This document shows, piece by piece, positions 8,702 through 19,046 of a stretch of 64,000 nucleotides of DNA. The stretch covers positions 682,001 to 746,000 of the forward strand of contig NZ_JAHYCB010000001.1 in assembly GCF_019430945.1 (NCBI RefSeq), read 5' to 3'. The notes under the pieces were generated by a model that was not told where the DNA came from, ran no database searches, and was given only the letters and a program-made list of their open reading frames with translations. Each line of letters begins with the position of its first letter. Within the stretch, counting starts at the first letter, position 1. Source of the DNA: Neorhizobium populisoli. GTDB lineage: Bacteria; Pseudomonadota; Alphaproteobacteria; Rhizobiales; Rhizobiaceae. The position numbers and the translations under genes were made by a program.

Positions 8702-9160
8702 ATGAGTCTTGAACGCAATCCGACCTATGCCGCACCGGACGATTGGCGCGCTTATAGCGGCGTTCTGTCCCGGCGGATCTTCGCATTCATCATCGACTAC
8801 ATGATCGTGCTGTTGCTGTGCATTCCGGCGGCGATCGTGGTGTTCTTTCTCGGCATCATCACGCTTGGCCTCGGCTTCATGCTGTACCCGGCGCTGTTCG
8901 TGATCGTCGCACTTCTCTATTTCGGCATGACGCTCGGCGGCAACGGCCAGGCGTCGCTCGGCATGCGAGCCATGGGACTTGCCATGACGCGCCTCGACGG
9001 GCGCCGGATCGATTTCCTGACGGCGGTTGCCCACACGGTGCTCTTCTGGATCATCAACTCGGTCCTGACGCCGCTCATTCTTCTGGCCGGATTATTTATC
9101 GAACGGTCGCGCCTGGTGCATGACCTGCTGCTCGGCACGATCGTGGTCCGGACGGCGTAA
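8702..9160 (+). CDS. RDD-family membrane protein
   Basis: A 152-residue protein with the RDD signature (RRIFAFIIDYMIVLLLCIP) and three hydrophobic segments, the last being HTVLFWIINSVLTPLILLAGLFI. The family has no single known role; some members are linked to ion or compatible-solute transport. The start ATG at 8702 has AGGAG 11 bases upstream. It follows hemB by 77 bp that contain two hairpins. Confidence 0.85.
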   Translation: MSLERNPTYAAPDDWRAYSGVLSRRIFAFIIDYMIVLLLCIPAAIVVFFLGIITLGLGFMLYPALFVIVALLYFGMTLGGNGQASLGMRAMGLAMTRLDGRRIDFLTAVAHTVLFWIINSVLTPLILLAGLFIERSRLVHDLLLGTIVVRTA

Positions 9161-9288
9161 CGATCGCGTCACTGGCGTAAAGTTTATCGTCAATCCTGTA
9201 CTGTGCAGTGCCGCATATGGTTGACGTTTAACTTTTATGCTCCATGGTATGACATTTAGACCACCAGAGACCGGATTCCCACGACGCA

Positions 9289-10050
9289 ATGAACACCCAG
9301 GCAACGCCCTCACCGCAGTTTTATCTGACGGCTCCGGCAGTTTGTCCCTATCTTCCGGGTGAGATGGAACGCAAGGTCTTCACTCACCTGGTTGGCCCCC
9401 GGGCTGCCGAGATGAACGACCTGCTCACCCAGGGCGGCTTCCGCCGTTCGCAGAACATTGCCTACCGGCCAGCTTGCGAAGCTTGCCGGGCGTGCGTCTC
9501 TGTGCGCATCCTTGTCAACGAATTCGAGCCTGCAAAGTCGATGAAGCGGGTGCTGGCCGCCAATCGCGATATCGTCTCGACAGTCTACCCGGCCCAGCCT
9601 TCCACCGAACAGTTCGCCCTCTTCCGCCGTTATCTCGATGACCGTCACCAGCGCGGCGGCATGTCGGACATGTCGGCGCTCGATTACGCGATCATGGTGG
9701 AGGACACCCACGTCAACACCCGCGTCATCGAATACCGGCTGCGCGAGCCCGGCTCAGGCATCAGCGCCGAGCCAAAGGGAGAACTGATCGCCGTGGCGCT
9801 CACCGACCTGATGAGCGACGGGCTTTCGATGGTCTATTCCTTCTTCAATCCGGAACTCGAGAAACGCTCGCTCGGGACCTACATGATCCTCGACCACATT
9901 GATCGCGCCCGTGCATTGGGCGTACCGCATGTCTATCTCGGCTATTGGGTCAAAGGATCGGCCAAAATGGGCTACAAGACCCGCTACCAGCCGCAGGAGC
10001 ATCTGACTGCCCGCGGATGGGAATTGTTCGATCCCGCAACCGATCTCTGA
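9289..10050 (+). CDS. bpt: Aspartate/glutamate leucyltransferase (R-transferase family, Bpt/Ate)
   Basis: Transfers leucine from Leu-tRNA to proteins with N-terminal Asp or Glu, marking them for ClpAP through the N-degron pathway. The 253-residue protein has the N-terminal cysteine cluster ([16 protein letters not shown]) and the GNAT-like core ending in [20 protein letters not shown]. Size fits the bacterial short form. Databases often label it arginyltransferase; the bacterial Bpt branch uses leucine, so that specificity is inferred by family. Confidence 0.93.
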   Translation: MNTQATPSPQFYLTAPAVCPYLPGEMERKVFTHLVGPRAAEMNDLLTQGGFRRSQNIAYRPACEACRACVSVRILVNEFEPAKSMKRVLAANRDIVSTVYPAQPSTEQFALFRRYLDDRHQRGGMSDMSALDYAIMVEDTHVNTRVIEYRLREPGSGISAEPKGELIAVALTDLMSDGLSMVYSFFNPELEKRSLGTYMILDHIDRARALGVPHVYLGYWVKGSAKMGYKTRYQPQEHLTARGWELFDPATDL

Positions 10051-10061
10051 AATCACCTATC

Positions 10062-10937
10062 ATGAATACACATCGAAAGGGCCTTGTGCTCACCACGATC
10101 GGCGGGCTGGCACTTTCCTTCGATGTGCCGCTGGTCAGGCTCGGTCATGGAGATCTGTGGTCGACGGTCCTGGTTCGCAGCGTAATGACCTTTACCGCTG
10201 CCATTCTTCTCTGGCTGATCGTGCGTCGGTTTACGACGGCACGGCCGGTTCTGGTGCCCGGCAGGGTCGGCGCGCTGGCCGGCCTCAGCTACGGCGTTTC
10301 AACGCTCTGCTTCATGGGTGCGGTCTTCAACACCGCCACCGCGAATGTCGTCTTCATCGTCGCCTTCACGCCGATGTTCGCGGCGATCCTCGGCTGGCTG
10401 ATCCTCAAGGAGCGCCCCTCCCCCTCGACGCTCGTCACGATGCTGATCATGGTCGCCGGCGTCGGGCTGATCGTATCCGGCGGTCTGGCGGGCGGGCATC
10501 TCTTCGGCGACGTGCTGGCAGCCTGCGCCTCGTTCCTGCTGTCGCTGGCGATCGTCATCGGCCGCTCGGCACGTGTCGATATGGGCTTCGTCCCTTTGGT
10601 CGCCACCATCATACCCGCCTGTGTCGCGGCCTCTTTCGTCATGGCCGACGGCTTTTCGCTCGCCAATCCCCTCTCGGTGATGTTCGACGGCGCGATCATG
10701 ATGCCGCTCGCCTTCTGGTGCCTCGCGACCGGGCCTAAATACCTGTCCGGTCCGGAAGTGGGGATGTTCTACCTGCTGGAGACGATCCTGGCACCGGTCT
10801 GGGTCTGGTTGATTTTCGCCGAAGTGCCGTCGGCCCGTACTCTGACGGGTGGGGCGATCCTGATTGCCGCATTGGTCGGGTATTCGGTTTGGCAGATGCG
10901 GCGGGTCGAGAGATTAAAGGCAGCCGCTGTTTCCTGA
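10062..10937 (+). CDS. EamA/DMT-family permease
   Basis: A 291-residue inner-membrane protein with about ten hydrophobic segments in two EamA repeats (LTTIGGLALSFDVPLVRLG start; GMFYLLETILAPVWVWLIFAEVPS in the second repeat). DMT carriers export amino acids, metabolites or drugs; the substrate cannot be read from sequence. The ATG at 10062 lies 11 bp after the bpt stop, so the two may be cotranscribed. Longer upstream frames overlap bpt and are not credible. Confidence 0.88.
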   Translation: MNTHRKGLVLTTIGGLALSFDVPLVRLGHGDLWSTVLVRSVMTFTAAILLWLIVRRFTTARPVLVPGRVGALAGLSYGVSTLCFMGAVFNTATANVVFIVAFTPMFAAILGWLILKERPSPSTLVTMLIMVAGVGLIVSGGLAGGHLFGDVLAACASFLLSLAIVIGRSARVDMGFVPLVATIIPACVAASFVMADGFSLANPLSVMFDGAIMMPLAFWCLATGPKYLSGPEVGMFYLLETILAPVWVWLIFAEVPSARTLTGGAILIAALVGYSVWQMRRVERLKAAAVS

Positions 10938-10946
10938 AGCCTGGCA

Positions 10947-10990
10947 TTGTGAGGCAAGATGCTTCATGTTATAACAACGTTAGAACATGA
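10947..10990 (+). promoter_or_regulatory. Promoter and palindromic operator of the AbrB-Doc module
   Basis: A near-perfect inverted repeat CATGTTATAAC-AAC-GTTAGAACATG (10965-10989, one mismatched pair) ends 11 bp before the antitoxin ATG. A promoter TTGTGA (10947-10952), 16-bp spacer, TTATAA (10969-10974) places the -10 inside the left arm, the layout expected for autorepression by the antitoxin complex. Confidence 0.65.
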
Positions 10991-11000
10991 GGATCAGGCC

Positions 11001-11222
11001 ATGAACGCTACCATTCGCAAAATCGGAAATTCCGAAGGTATTATCATCCCAAAGGAAATCCTCGACCGTCTGGGTTTGAAGGCGGGAGATAGTATTGATT
11101 TGGCAGAAGAAGTGGGAAAGCTGATTTTGAAGCCGCTGGATGATGACTTCACACGGCAGCTCGAACACGCCGATCGCTTCATGGATAAGTACAAGGTCGC
11201 GTTGAAGAAGCTGGCCGAGTGA
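11001..11222 (+). CDS. AbrB/MazE-type antitoxin
   Basis: A 73-residue protein with a swapped-hairpin AbrB DNA-binding domain (MNATIRKIGNSEGIIIPKEILDRLGLKAGDSIDL) and a short charged C-terminal tail (FTRQLEHADRFMDKYKVALKKLAE) that should bind and neutralise the toxin. The start ATG follows GAGGATCAGG. An upstream in-frame ATG at 10959 would place the operator inside the gene and is rejected. The stop overlaps the toxin start as TGATG. Confidence 0.88.
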   Translation: MNATIRKIGNSEGIIIPKEILDRLGLKAGDSIDLAEEVGKLILKPLDDDFTRQLEHADRFMDKYKVALKKLAE

Positions 11223-11608
11223 TGTCCGTCAGATTTCTTTCGAGGCAGCTGATCGAGCATCTGCACAAGCGGCAGATCGAGAAATTTGGTGGCTCGTTCG
11301 GGTTACGCGACGAAGGAGCCCTTGAAGCCGCGATCATGCGGCCAATGAATAAAGCGTCCTATGGCACTGTCGACATTGTCGAACTGGGCGCAGCCTATCT
11401 TTACGGCTTGGCCATGAACCACGCATTCATTGACGGTAACAAGCGCATTGCAATCGTCTCGGCAGGCGTTTTTCTGATGGACAATGGCTACGCAATCGAA
11501 ACCGACGACGGCATTCTCTACAAATTCGTAATCTCGATCTCGGCCGGAGAGATCGACGAAGACGGTGCGACGCGTTTCCTGCGCGATCACACCGTCCCCT
11601 ATCCCTGA
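11222..11608 (+). CDS. doc: Death-on-curing (Doc/Fic-fold) toxin
   Basis: A 128-residue Fic-fold protein with the Doc core motif HAFIDGNKR (residues 67-75), close to the HxFx(D/N)xNKR signature. Doc of phage P1 phosphorylates EF-Tu; the same activity is inferred. The partner is an AbrB/MazE-like antitoxin, not the Phd of the P1 system. The start overlaps the antitoxin stop (TGATG). The stop codon abuts the parC stop on the other strand with no intergenic base, so the module sits tightly against a housekeeping gene. Confidence 0.9.
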   Translation: MSVRFLSRQLIEHLHKRQIEKFGGSFGLRDEGALEAAIMRPMNKASYGTVDIVELGAAYLYGLAMNHAFIDGNKRIAIVSAGVFLMDNGYAIETDDGILYKFVISISAGEIDEDGATRFLRDHTVPYP

Positions 11609-13891
11609 TCACCCGGCAAACTTACCGCTTCTCGGAAAACCCTTCGGCACGGTACGCCCTGCAGTCGCACGGTCAGCGAGCCATTCGGCCAATTCATCCT
11701 TGTTGCGATTGAAGGCGCGGCCGGCGCTGTCTTCCCAGGAAAGACCGTCTGCGATGGCAAAGCACTTGATGTCGGAAATGCCGCCATCCTTGTAGCGCTG
11801 CAGGCGTACGCCCTTGCCGCGGGTCATTTCCGGCAGTTGCGTCAGCGGGAAAACAAGCATCTTACGGTTTTCGCCGACGACGGCGACGTGGTCACCGGAG
11901 ACGGTAACAACGAGCTTCGCTTCGTCCGGCATGGCGACGTTCATGATCTGCTTGCCCTTGCGGGTATTGGCGATCATTTCGCTTTCCGCGACGACAAACC
12001 CATTGCCGGCGGTGGAGGCGAGGATGAGCTTGCGCGACGGATCATGCACGAAGGCGGTCAGGACGTCCTGATCGTTTTCCATATCGACGATGATGCGGAT
12101 CGGTTCGCCATGGCCGCGGCCACCCGGCAGCTTGTCGGCGCCGAGCGTATAGGCCTTGCCGCCAGTGGTGACGAGCAGCAGCTTGTCCGTCGTCTGCGCC
12201 GTGAAGGCGAGCTTCGGTCCGTCGCCTTCCTTGAAGGTGAGGCCGGACGTATCGGCGACATGGCCTTTCAGCGCGCGGATCCAACCCTTTTGCGAGATGA
12301 TGACGGTGATCGGTTCCTTTTCGATCATCGCCTGCTGGATTGCCGCATCGTCGGCTTCCGGCGCATCGGCAAAACTCGTCAGGCGGGCATAAGGCTTGCC
12401 GCGGCCCTTGGCGAAATTCTTGCGGACGTCCTGAATCTCGTGCTCGACGACCCGCCACTGCTTGCTCTCGGAATCGAGCAGCGCTTCGATATCGGCCTTT
12501 TCCTTGGTCAGATTGTCGAACTCGGTGCGAATCTCGAATTCTTCGAGCTTGCGCAAGGCACGCAGCCGCATGTTGAGGATCGCCTCGACCTGCATGTCGG
12601 TGAGCGACCATTTCTCCATCATGACCGGCTTCGGCTCATCCTCTTCACGGATGATGCGGATGACCTCATCGATGTTGAGATAGGCGATCAGCAGGCCGCC
12701 GAGGATTTCCAGGCGCCGGTCGATGGCGGCAAGCCGGAAACGCGAACGGCGGACCAGCACGTCGCGGCGATGCGCCAGCCATTCCAGCAGCACTTCGTTG
12801 AGCGCCATGACCTTGGGGACCTTGCCCATGGACAGGACGTTCATGTTCAACGGCAGACGGCTTTCCAGCTCGGAAAGCTTGAACAGCGATTCCATCAGCA
12901 GGGTCGCATCGACGGTGCGGTTCTTCGGCACCAGCACGATGCGAACATCTTCCGCCGATTCGTCGCGGACGTCTTCCAGCAGCGGCAGCTTGCGGGCAAG
13001 CAGCAGCTCGGCGATCTTTTCGATCAGGCGCGATTTCTGCACCTGGAACGGAATCTCGGTGACGACGATCTGGTAACCGCCACGGCCGAGATCCTCGATC
13101 GCCCAGCGGGCGCGGACACGAAAGCCGCCGCGGCCGGTCTTGTAGGCCTCGATGATCGATTCGCGGCTATCGATGATGATGCCGCCGGTCGGCAGATCCG
13201 GGCCCTCGATGCCGCCCTTGGCAGGGTTGGCCGGGTCCGCCATCAGATCCTCGATCGTCGCATCCGGGTGCTTGATCAGGTGAAGTGCCGCATCGCAGAG
13301 TTCATGAGCGTTATGCGGTGGAATGGAGGTCGCCATGCCGACGGCGATGCCTGAAGCGCCATTTGCCAAAAGGTTCGGAAAAGCACCGGGCAGAACCACC
13401 GGCTCGGAATTCGATTCGTCGTAAGTATCGCGGAAATCGACCGAGTCCTGATCGATGCCTTCGAGCAGAAGCTCGGCGACGACGGTCATCTTGCTTTCGG
13501 TGTAACGCATGGCGGCGGGGCTATCGCCGTCGATATTGCCGAAATTGCCCTGACCGTTGACCAGCGTGTAGCGCTGCGAAAAGTCCTGCGCCAGACGGGC
13601 CAGCGCGTCGTAGATCGACTGGTCACCGTGCGGATGGTAGTTACCCATCACTTCGCCGACGATCTTCGCGCATTTGCGGAAAGCGGAATTCGGCCGCAGA
13701 CCCATTTCGCTCATCGCATAGACAATGCGGCGATGGACCGGCTTCAGTCCGTCGCGCACGTCCGGAAGGGCGCGGTGCATGATGGTGGAAAGCGCATAGG
13801 CGAGATAGCGCTCTTCGAGCGCTGCCTTGAGGTCCACCGGAAGAATATTGTCGCCGCCGTCGTCGCCGGGCGGATTTACGATCTGTCCCAT
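11609..13891 (-). CDS. parC: DNA topoisomerase IV subunit A
   Basis: Cleavage/religation subunit of the decatenating topoisomerase IV. The 760-residue protein shows the GyrA/ParC N-terminal domain ([27 protein letters not shown]), the catalytic tyrosine in AAMRYTE, and C-terminal beta-pinwheel blades (for example [12 protein letters not shown] and NRKMLVFPL). The chosen start [12 protein letters not shown] fits the family; an ATG 36 bp further upstream is open but less likely. Its stop directly abuts the doc toxin stop on the opposite strand. Confidence 0.96.
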   Translation of the reverse strand: MGQIVNPPGDDGGDNILPVDLKAALEERYLAYALSTIMHRALPDVRDGLKPVHRRIVYAMSEMGLRPNSAFRKCAKIVGEVMGNYHPHGDQSIYDALARLAQDFSQRYTLVNGQGNFGNIDGDSPAAMRYTESKMTVVAELLLEGIDQDSVDFRDTYDESNSEPVVLPGAFPNLLANGASGIAVGMATSIPPHNAHELCDAALHLIKHPDATIEDLMADPANPAKGGIEGPDLPTGGIIIDSRESIIEAYKTGRGGFRVRARWAIEDLGRGGYQIVVTEIPFQVQKSRLIEKIAELLLARKLPLLEDVRDESAEDVRIVLVPKNRTVDATLLMESLFKLSELESRLPLNMNVLSMGKVPKVMALNEVLLEWLAHRRDVLVRRSRFRLAAIDRRLEILGGLLIAYLNIDEVIRIIREEDEPKPVMMEKWSLTDMQVEAILNMRLRALRKLEEFEIRTEFDNLTKEKADIEALLDSESKQWRVVEHEIQDVRKNFAKGRGKPYARLTSFADAPEADDAAIQQAMIEKEPITVIISQKGWIRALKGHVADTSGLTFKEGDGPKLAFTAQTTDKLLLVTTGGKAYTLGADKLPGGRGHGEPIRIIVDMENDQDVLTAFVHDPSRKLILASTAGNGFVVAESEMIANTRKGKQIMNVAMPDEAKLVVTVSGDHVAVVGENRKMLVFPLTQLPEMTRGKGVRLQRYKDGGISDIKCFAIADGLSWEDSAGRAFNRNKDELAEWLADRATAGRTVPKGFPRSGKFAG

Positions 13892-14144
13892 GCGCCCTTG
13901 ACTAGCGGAAAGCCTGATTCCCGGCAAGAAAGCCGGAGAATCAGCCTGTGGATGACGGTTGTTCCGCTTTGGATCGGTCTTTGCGCTACCGTGGGTTTCT
14001 TAGCCGCAATTTTGCCGCAAGTCGCATGGAACACATCCACAAAGCTTTAAAACAACCTTCCTATAAGTGCCCCGCGGCAGACGAACTTCTCGATAGACCC
14101 CATACAGAATGCAGGCTTTTCTAGACCTGCAAGGAGGATAACCG

Positions 14145-15335
14145 ATGATCTACTCGACCAAGGCGCGGCTTCTTGCTGCCGGCGCCGCACTCTCGCTTTT
14201 CGCGGGCCCGGCTTTGGCACTCGACGGCAACGATGTCGTGGCCAAGCTGAACAAGGCGCTTTCCATTCAGGGCGGTGCCGGCCTCTCGGCCGAATCCGTT
14301 ACCACCAACGGCTCCGACGTGACGCTGAACAAGGCCAAGTTCACGGCTCCCGACGGCAAGCAGAGCCTGCAGCTGGGCACGATCAAGATGCTCGGCATCG
14401 AAGAAGACAGCGGCAGCTATTACGTCGACAAGGTCTCTTTCGACAATGTCAACGTCACCGAAGAGAAGATGACGTTCGTGGCATCGGACATGTCGATCAG
14501 CGGTCTTTCCATTCCGGCCGATGCCAACGGCAACGATATGGACTCCGTGCTTCTTTACGAAGGCGCCCATGTCGGCAAGATTTCTGCGACGCTTGACGGC
14601 AAGCCGGCCTTCTCGATCGACAGTTCCGACGCGACGCTTGAAGTTGCTGACGACAATTCGTCCATCGACTTCGACGTGAAGATGAACGGCATCAAGGGTG
14701 ACCTCACCCTCGTTGACGAACCGGAAGCAAAGGACACGATCCAGCAGCTCGGCCTGACGTCCATTGACGGCAAGGTCAGCATGCAGGGTAGCTGGGAGCT
14801 GAAGGACGGCACGCTCGACATCGAGGAATATGCCTTCGATTTCGCCAAGGTCGGCAAGCTCAACATCGCGCTCAGCATTTCCGGCTACACGCTCGACTTC
14901 ATCAAGTCGCTCAACGAGACGACGAAGACGATGGCGGCCGATCCGAACAACCAGGAAGCCCAGCAGGCTGCCGGTCTCGCCATGCTTGGCCTGATGCAGC
15001 GCCTGACGTTCAACAGCGCCGAAATCCGCTTTGACGATGCCGGAATCACCAAGAAGGGTCTGGAATACGCTGCCAAGAAGCAGAACACCACGGCCGACCA
15101 GCTGACTCAGATGCTGAAGGGCATGACGCCGATGATGCTGGCACAGCTCAATGTGCCGGAACTGCAGAACATGGTGGCTACTGCCGTCAACACCTATCTC
15201 GACAAGCCGGGCAGCATGACGATTTCCGCCGAGCCCAAGGAAGGCGTCCCCTTCCCGATGATCATGGGTGCGGCAATGGGTGCTCCGAACACGCTGCCAA
15301 CGGTTCTCGGCGTCACGGTCAAAGCCAACAATTAA
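14145..15335 (+). CDS. Exported protein of unknown function
   Basis: A 396-residue protein with a clear signal peptide (LLAAGAALSLFAGPALA, cleavage before LDGND) and a beta-rich, Asp/Lys-rich mature part without cysteines. I do not recognise the family; it looks like a rhizobial periplasmic protein with repeated beta-strand units. AAGGAGG nine bases upstream gives a strong ribosome site. Monocistronic: preceded by the divergent parC and followed by a bidirectional terminator. Confidence 0.85.
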   Translation: MIYSTKARLLAAGAALSLFAGPALALDGNDVVAKLNKALSIQGGAGLSAESVTTNGSDVTLNKAKFTAPDGKQSLQLGTIKMLGIEEDSGSYYVDKVSFDNVNVTEEKMTFVASDMSISGLSIPADANGNDMDSVLLYEGAHVGKISATLDGKPAFSIDSSDATLEVADDNSSIDFDVKMNGIKGDLTLVDEPEAKDTIQQLGLTSIDGKVSMQGSWELKDGTLDIEEYAFDFAKVGKLNIALSISGYTLDFIKSLNETTKTMAADPNNQEAQQAAGLAMLGLMQRLTFNSAEIRFDDAGITKKGLEYAAKKQNTTADQLTQMLKGMTPMMLAQLNVPELQNMVATAVNTYLDKPGSMTISAEPKEGVPFPMIMGAAMGAPNTLPTVLGVTVKANN

Positions 15336-15351
15336 TTATTCGACACCGAAC

Positions 15352-15386
15352 AAAAAGGGCCCGGCGAGCGATCGCCGGGCCTTTTT
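15352..15386. terminator. Bidirectional Rho-independent terminator
   Basis: GGCCCGGCGA and TCGCCGGGCC pair around GCGA, flanked by AAAAA on the left (one G bulged) and TTTTT on the right. It serves the exported-protein gene from the left and the SulP gene from the right. Confidence 0.9.
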
Positions 15387-15399
15387 GCATTTCTTCTGC

Positions 15400-16887
15400 T
15401 TAGTGAGCCGATGAAGCCGCGAGCGAAGCGTGCTCCTTGTCGTGCAGGGCAAAGCGGTCGATCATGCTGGCGCTCGCCTCGTTCACGCCGCGAACCTCGA
15501 CTTCGATGCCGCGGCTGCGGAATTTGAGAACCGCCTTGTCGAGCGCGCCGACCGCCGAGATATCCCAAAGATGCGCTTTCGTAACATCGATCGCCACCCT
15601 GGCGACCGGCTCGGTGAAATCGAAGGCGGCAAGCAGACTTTCGGCCGAAGCGAAGAAAACCTGCCCCTCGATTCCGTAGGTGCGCAGGCTGCCATCTTCG
15701 GAAAGGGTCCCGCGGACATTGAACATCCTGGCGACCTTGCCGGCGAAAAACACGCCCGAAAGCAATACGCCGACAATCACGCCGATCGACAGGTCTCGTG
15801 TCGCCAGCACGGTACCGACGGTTGCCAGCATGACGATCGAAGACGTCGGCGGATTGCGTCTCAGGTCGAGGATCGATTTCCATGAGAAGGTGCCGACCGA
15901 AACCATGATCATGATCGCGACGAGCGCCGCGACCGGGACGATGCGCAGGATGTCGTCCAGCACCAAAAGCAGGACGAGCAGGAAAGCGCCGGCGACGAAG
16001 GTCGAGAGACGACCGCGGCCGCCTGAAGTCACGTTGATCACCGACTGGCCGATCATGGCGCAGCCGCCCATGCCGCCGAACAGCGCCGAGACGATGTTGC
16101 CGGTGCCCTGCCCGACGCATTCCTGGCTCTTGCTGCTGCGCGTATCCGTCATCTCGTCGACGATCTGCGCCGTCAGCAACGATTCCAGCAGGCCGACTGC
16201 GGCGAGCGCCAGCGAATAGGGAAAGATGATCTGCAGTGTCTCGAAGGTGAACGGGACCATGGGCAGGCCGAAGACCGGCAGAGAAGTCGGCATCTCGCCG
16301 AGATCGGCGACCGTCGGGACGTGAACGCCGAACATCAGGCAACCCGCAGTAACGACGACGATTGCCACGAGCGGCGACGGGATTGCTTTTGTGATGCGCG
16401 GAAAAAGATAGATCACCGCCAGCGCAATGGCGATCAGCAGATAGGTGATCTGCGGGACGTTCGTCAGCTGCGGTATCTGCGCGATGAAGATCAGGATGGC
16501 GAGCGAATTGACGAAGCCGGTCATCACCGAGCGCGACACGAAACGCATGACGCGGCCGAGCTTAACCATGCCGGCAACGATCTGGATGAGGCCCATCAGG
16601 ATGGTTGCGGCGAAAAGGTACTGGATGCCGTGATCGCGGACCAGCGGCCCCATCAGCACGGCGGTAGCGGCGGTGGCTGCCGAAATCATGGCAGGGCGTC
16701 CGCCGGTAATCGCGGTAACGCAGGCGATCGCGACGGAGGCGAAGAGACCGATCTTGGGGTCGACACCGGCGATGACCGAGAAGCCGACCGCTTCCGGGAT
16801 CAGGGCCAGTGCCACGACGATGCCGGAAAGGATATCGCCACGGATATTGGAGAACCACTCGCGGCGGTATGCAGCAATTCTGTTCAT
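15400..16887 (-). CDS. SulP-family anion transporter with STAS domain
   Basis: A 495-residue inner-membrane carrier with about ten to twelve helices and a C-terminal STAS domain (from about residue 400: [19 protein letters not shown] ... [23 protein letters not shown]). The core has the SulP pattern [21 protein letters not shown]. Members carry sulfate, bicarbonate, C4-dicarboxylates or similar anions; the substrate is undetermined. The start [14 protein letters not shown] is the family start; the longer frame upstream has a non-conserved leader. Neither start has a strong ribosome site. Confidence 0.92.
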   Translation of the reverse strand: MNRIAAYRREWFSNIRGDILSGIVVALALIPEAVGFSVIAGVDPKIGLFASVAIACVTAITGGRPAMISAATAATAVLMGPLVRDHGIQYLFAATILMGLIQIVAGMVKLGRVMRFVSRSVMTGFVNSLAILIFIAQIPQLTNVPQITYLLIAIALAVIYLFPRITKAIPSPLVAIVVVTAGCLMFGVHVPTVADLGEMPTSLPVFGLPMVPFTFETLQIIFPYSLALAAVGLLESLLTAQIVDEMTDTRSSKSQECVGQGTGNIVSALFGGMGGCAMIGQSVINVTSGGRGRLSTFVAGAFLLVLLLVLDDILRIVPVAALVAIMIMVSVGTFSWKSILDLRRNPPTSSIVMLATVGTVLATRDLSIGVIVGVLLSGVFFAGKVARMFNVRGTLSEDGSLRTYGIEGQVFFASAESLLAAFDFTEPVARVAIDVTKAHLWDISAVGALDKAVLKFRSRGIEVEVRGVNEASASMIDRFALHDKEHASLAASSAH

Positions 16888-17067
16888 GGATGAAATTTTC
16901 GCAAAAGGGAGCGCAGCCGCCAGGAAGAGTATCCGGGTGTGTGGAAGAGGCGTTGCTTTGCGGTTGTCCGGCGGATCGGCGGCCGGAAGAGCCACCCGGG
17001 GGTTTCACCCGAGTCCTTGTGATGGGCGAACCATATCGGCTCGTATCATGCGACGCAATATTGCATC

Positions 17068-17094
17068 AAAAAACCCGGCGATTTCTCGCCGGGT
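17068..17094 (-). terminator. Terminator after the DUF1236 gene
   Basis: On the minus strand ACCCGGCGA-GAAA-TCGCCGGGT is followed by TTTTT. It lies about 25 bp beyond the stop of the DUF1236 protein. Confidence 0.88.
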
Positions 17095-17119
17095 GCTCAA
17101 GAGGCCAATGCTGGATATT

Positions 17120-17440
17120 CTATTCCAGCACCTGGATGACCGCGCGCGTCTGGGGATTTACGATGACGCGGCGCTCATTCACGATGGTGTAGCCGTAGTC
17201 GGAATAACCTTGGACGGGACGAACCTCTACCGCTTCCGGCAAAACACGACCGACGACCACGTCTCCCTCGTACGGGATAGATTCCACAGGCTGCTCCATC
17301 ACATAGGTGCGAACCTCACCGGGCATTACGATTGTCGAATTGGTGACGACCGGGTCCTGGGTGATGACCATGGTCTGGGCATAGGCGGCACCGGACAGCG
17401 CCATGAGGGCCGCGGTGGCGGCAAGCAAAGTCTTTCGCAT
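17120..17440 (-). CDS. DUF1236-family small exported protein
   Basis: A 106-residue protein with a signal peptide ([22 protein letters not shown]) and a C-terminal DUF1236 motif ([16 protein letters not shown] ... [23 protein letters not shown]). The family is common in Rhizobiales and its function is unknown. The ATG at 17440 is preferred because GGGAG lies 8 bases upstream; the ATG at 17446 is too close to that site. Followed by a strong terminator, so it is monocistronic. Confidence 0.9.
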   Translation of the reverse strand: MRKTLLAATAALMALSGAAYAQTMVITQDPVVTNSTIVMPGEVRTYVMEQPVESIPYEGDVVVGRVLPEAVEVRPVQGYSDYGYTIVNERRVIVNPQTRAVIQVLE

Positions 17441-17624
17441 AATCATTCTCCCTGTGCTTTTGCTGTCCTAACAACACAACCGGGATAAGTTGGTTCCGCC
17501 TTTCCAGTTTCCGACCATGGCATGCTTGACGCCACGGGTTGCGGCGGGCCAAAACCGGCATGGGCGACAGGCGCGGTTCAAACGACCGCGCCAAGGCGTC
17601 GCGACCGATAAAAGGTATGTCTTT

Positions 17625-19037
17625 ATGCTGCCCTGGCTTGCTGCCGAAACCCAGACGATCGAAAAGCTCAACAGCGCCAAGAAGCGCTTCGAACCGGCGC
17701 ATCCGTCCCATTACAACGGCAGCCGCAACAACCAGCTCAAGCGGCTTTTCACTGCGCGGCGGGACTTTCTGGCAGTCTGGCGCAAGGTGGACTATTCGGA
17801 GCGTATTTCCGTCAGCAACCTGATCGGCCGCCAAGTCACCGTGGTCAATTCTCCCGAACACATCAAATATGTGGTCGCGACACGCCATGAGAATTTCGAG
17901 CGCAAATCGCCGCAGATGCGCCGGGCGCTGGAATTTCTGCTGGGTGACGGCCTGTTCATTTCCGATGGCGAGACCTGGAAGAACCGCCGGCCGCTCGTGT
18001 CCGACATCGTCCACAAGCACCGGGTGCCTGCCTTTGGCGACATCATGAAGAACACTTCGCTGGAGTTGATAGAACGCTGGACGGCGCTCGGCGAAGGCGC
18101 TCCAGTCAACGCACTCTACGAAATGGCGGGGCTGACGGCCGAGATCATCGCCCGCAGCGTGTTCGGCACCGATATCGGCGAGGAAAGTGCGGGACAGGTG
18201 ACGGACGGCTTCACCAGCTATCAGGACCTCATCGATTCCATCAACATCGGCTACTTCCTTGGTTTCGACGAAGGGCTGCCGGCGCTCCGCACTCCCTCGC
18301 TGAGGCGTTCGGTAAAACGCATCCACACGATCATCGACCGGGTCATCGAGGACCATCTGGCCGGCAAGGGCGACGACAACTCCATGGTCGAGCTGCTGGT
18401 GCGTCGCCAGAAGAAGAACCCGGAGCTGAAGCTCGACGTCGTGGCGCTACGCAACGAGGCAGCCACCATCTTCATGGCCGGCCACGAGACGACGGCCGCG
18501 ACGCTGACCTGGGCCTGGTATCTGCTGTCCAACGCGCCCTGGATCGAAGAAGCGGTTCATGCCGAGATCGAGGCGGTCTGCGGCAGCAACGTGCCGACCG
18601 TCGCTGACGTGCCGAACCTGAAGATGTGCACGGCAGTGATCGAAGAGACGCTGCGTCTCTATCCGCCGGTGCCGATTCTGGCGCGGCAAGCGAAGGAGGC
18701 TGACAAGGTCGGCGATACGGACGTCAAGAAAGCCTCGCTGATCATGATCGTGCCATGGCTGCTGCACCGCACGCCGTCGCTTTTCAAAGACCCGGACCTT
18801 TTCAAGCCGGAGCGTTTCCTCGAACGGCGTCCGACGCCCTATTCCTATATCCCCTTTGCCGCCGGCCCGCGCATCTGCCCCGGCCTGCAGTTCGGGCTGA
18901 CGGAAGCGATCCTCTGCCTTGCCGTGCTGGCGCAGCGCTTCAAGCTGCGCGTGCCGAAGGACCACAAGGTGGAGCCGCAATGCCGCCTGACGCTGAGGCC
19001 ACGCGGTGGCCTGCCCGTCACCCTGCACCGGCGCTGA
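17625..19037 (+). CDS. Cytochrome P450
   Basis: A 470-residue heme monooxygenase without a membrane anchor. All core motifs are present: the I-helix oxygen-binding AGHETT, the K-helix EETLR, PERF, and the heme loop FAAGPRICPG with the thiolate ligand Cys418. The pattern is that of the E-class (CYP4/CYP102-like) P450s, many of which hydroxylate fatty acids, so a lipid substrate is a fair guess only. No ferredoxin or reductase gene is adjacent. The start at MLPWLAAETQ has AAGGT upstream. The acyltransferase gene follows after 9 bp and its ribosome site overlaps this stop codon. Confidence 0.93.
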   Translation: MLPWLAAETQTIEKLNSAKKRFEPAHPSHYNGSRNNQLKRLFTARRDFLAVWRKVDYSERISVSNLIGRQVTVVNSPEHIKYVVATRHENFERKSPQMRRALEFLLGDGLFISDGETWKNRRPLVSDIVHKHRVPAFGDIMKNTSLELIERWTALGEGAPVNALYEMAGLTAEIIARSVFGTDIGEESAGQVTDGFTSYQDLIDSINIGYFLGFDEGLPALRTPSLRRSVKRIHTIIDRVIEDHLAGKGDDNSMVELLVRRQKKNPELKLDVVALRNEAATIFMAGHETTAATLTWAWYLLSNAPWIEEAVHAEIEAVCGSNVPTVADVPNLKMCTAVIEETLRLYPPVPILARQAKEADKVGDTDVKKASLIMIVPWLLHRTPSLFKDPDLFKPERFLERRPTPYSYIPFAAGPRICPGLQFGLTEAILCLAVLAQRFKLRVPKDHKVEPQCRLTLRPRGGLPVTLHRR

Positions 19038-19046
19038 GGTCCGGCC

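Noticed and set aside
11837..13354. 505-codon plus-strand frame opposite parC
   Set aside because: Antisense to parC; composition is typical of GC-skewed shadow frames.
11001..13891. Idea that Doc targets the adjacent ParC
   Set aside because: Known Fic AMPylators of topoisomerase carry HPFxxGNGR, not the Doc motif; adjacency alone does not support it.
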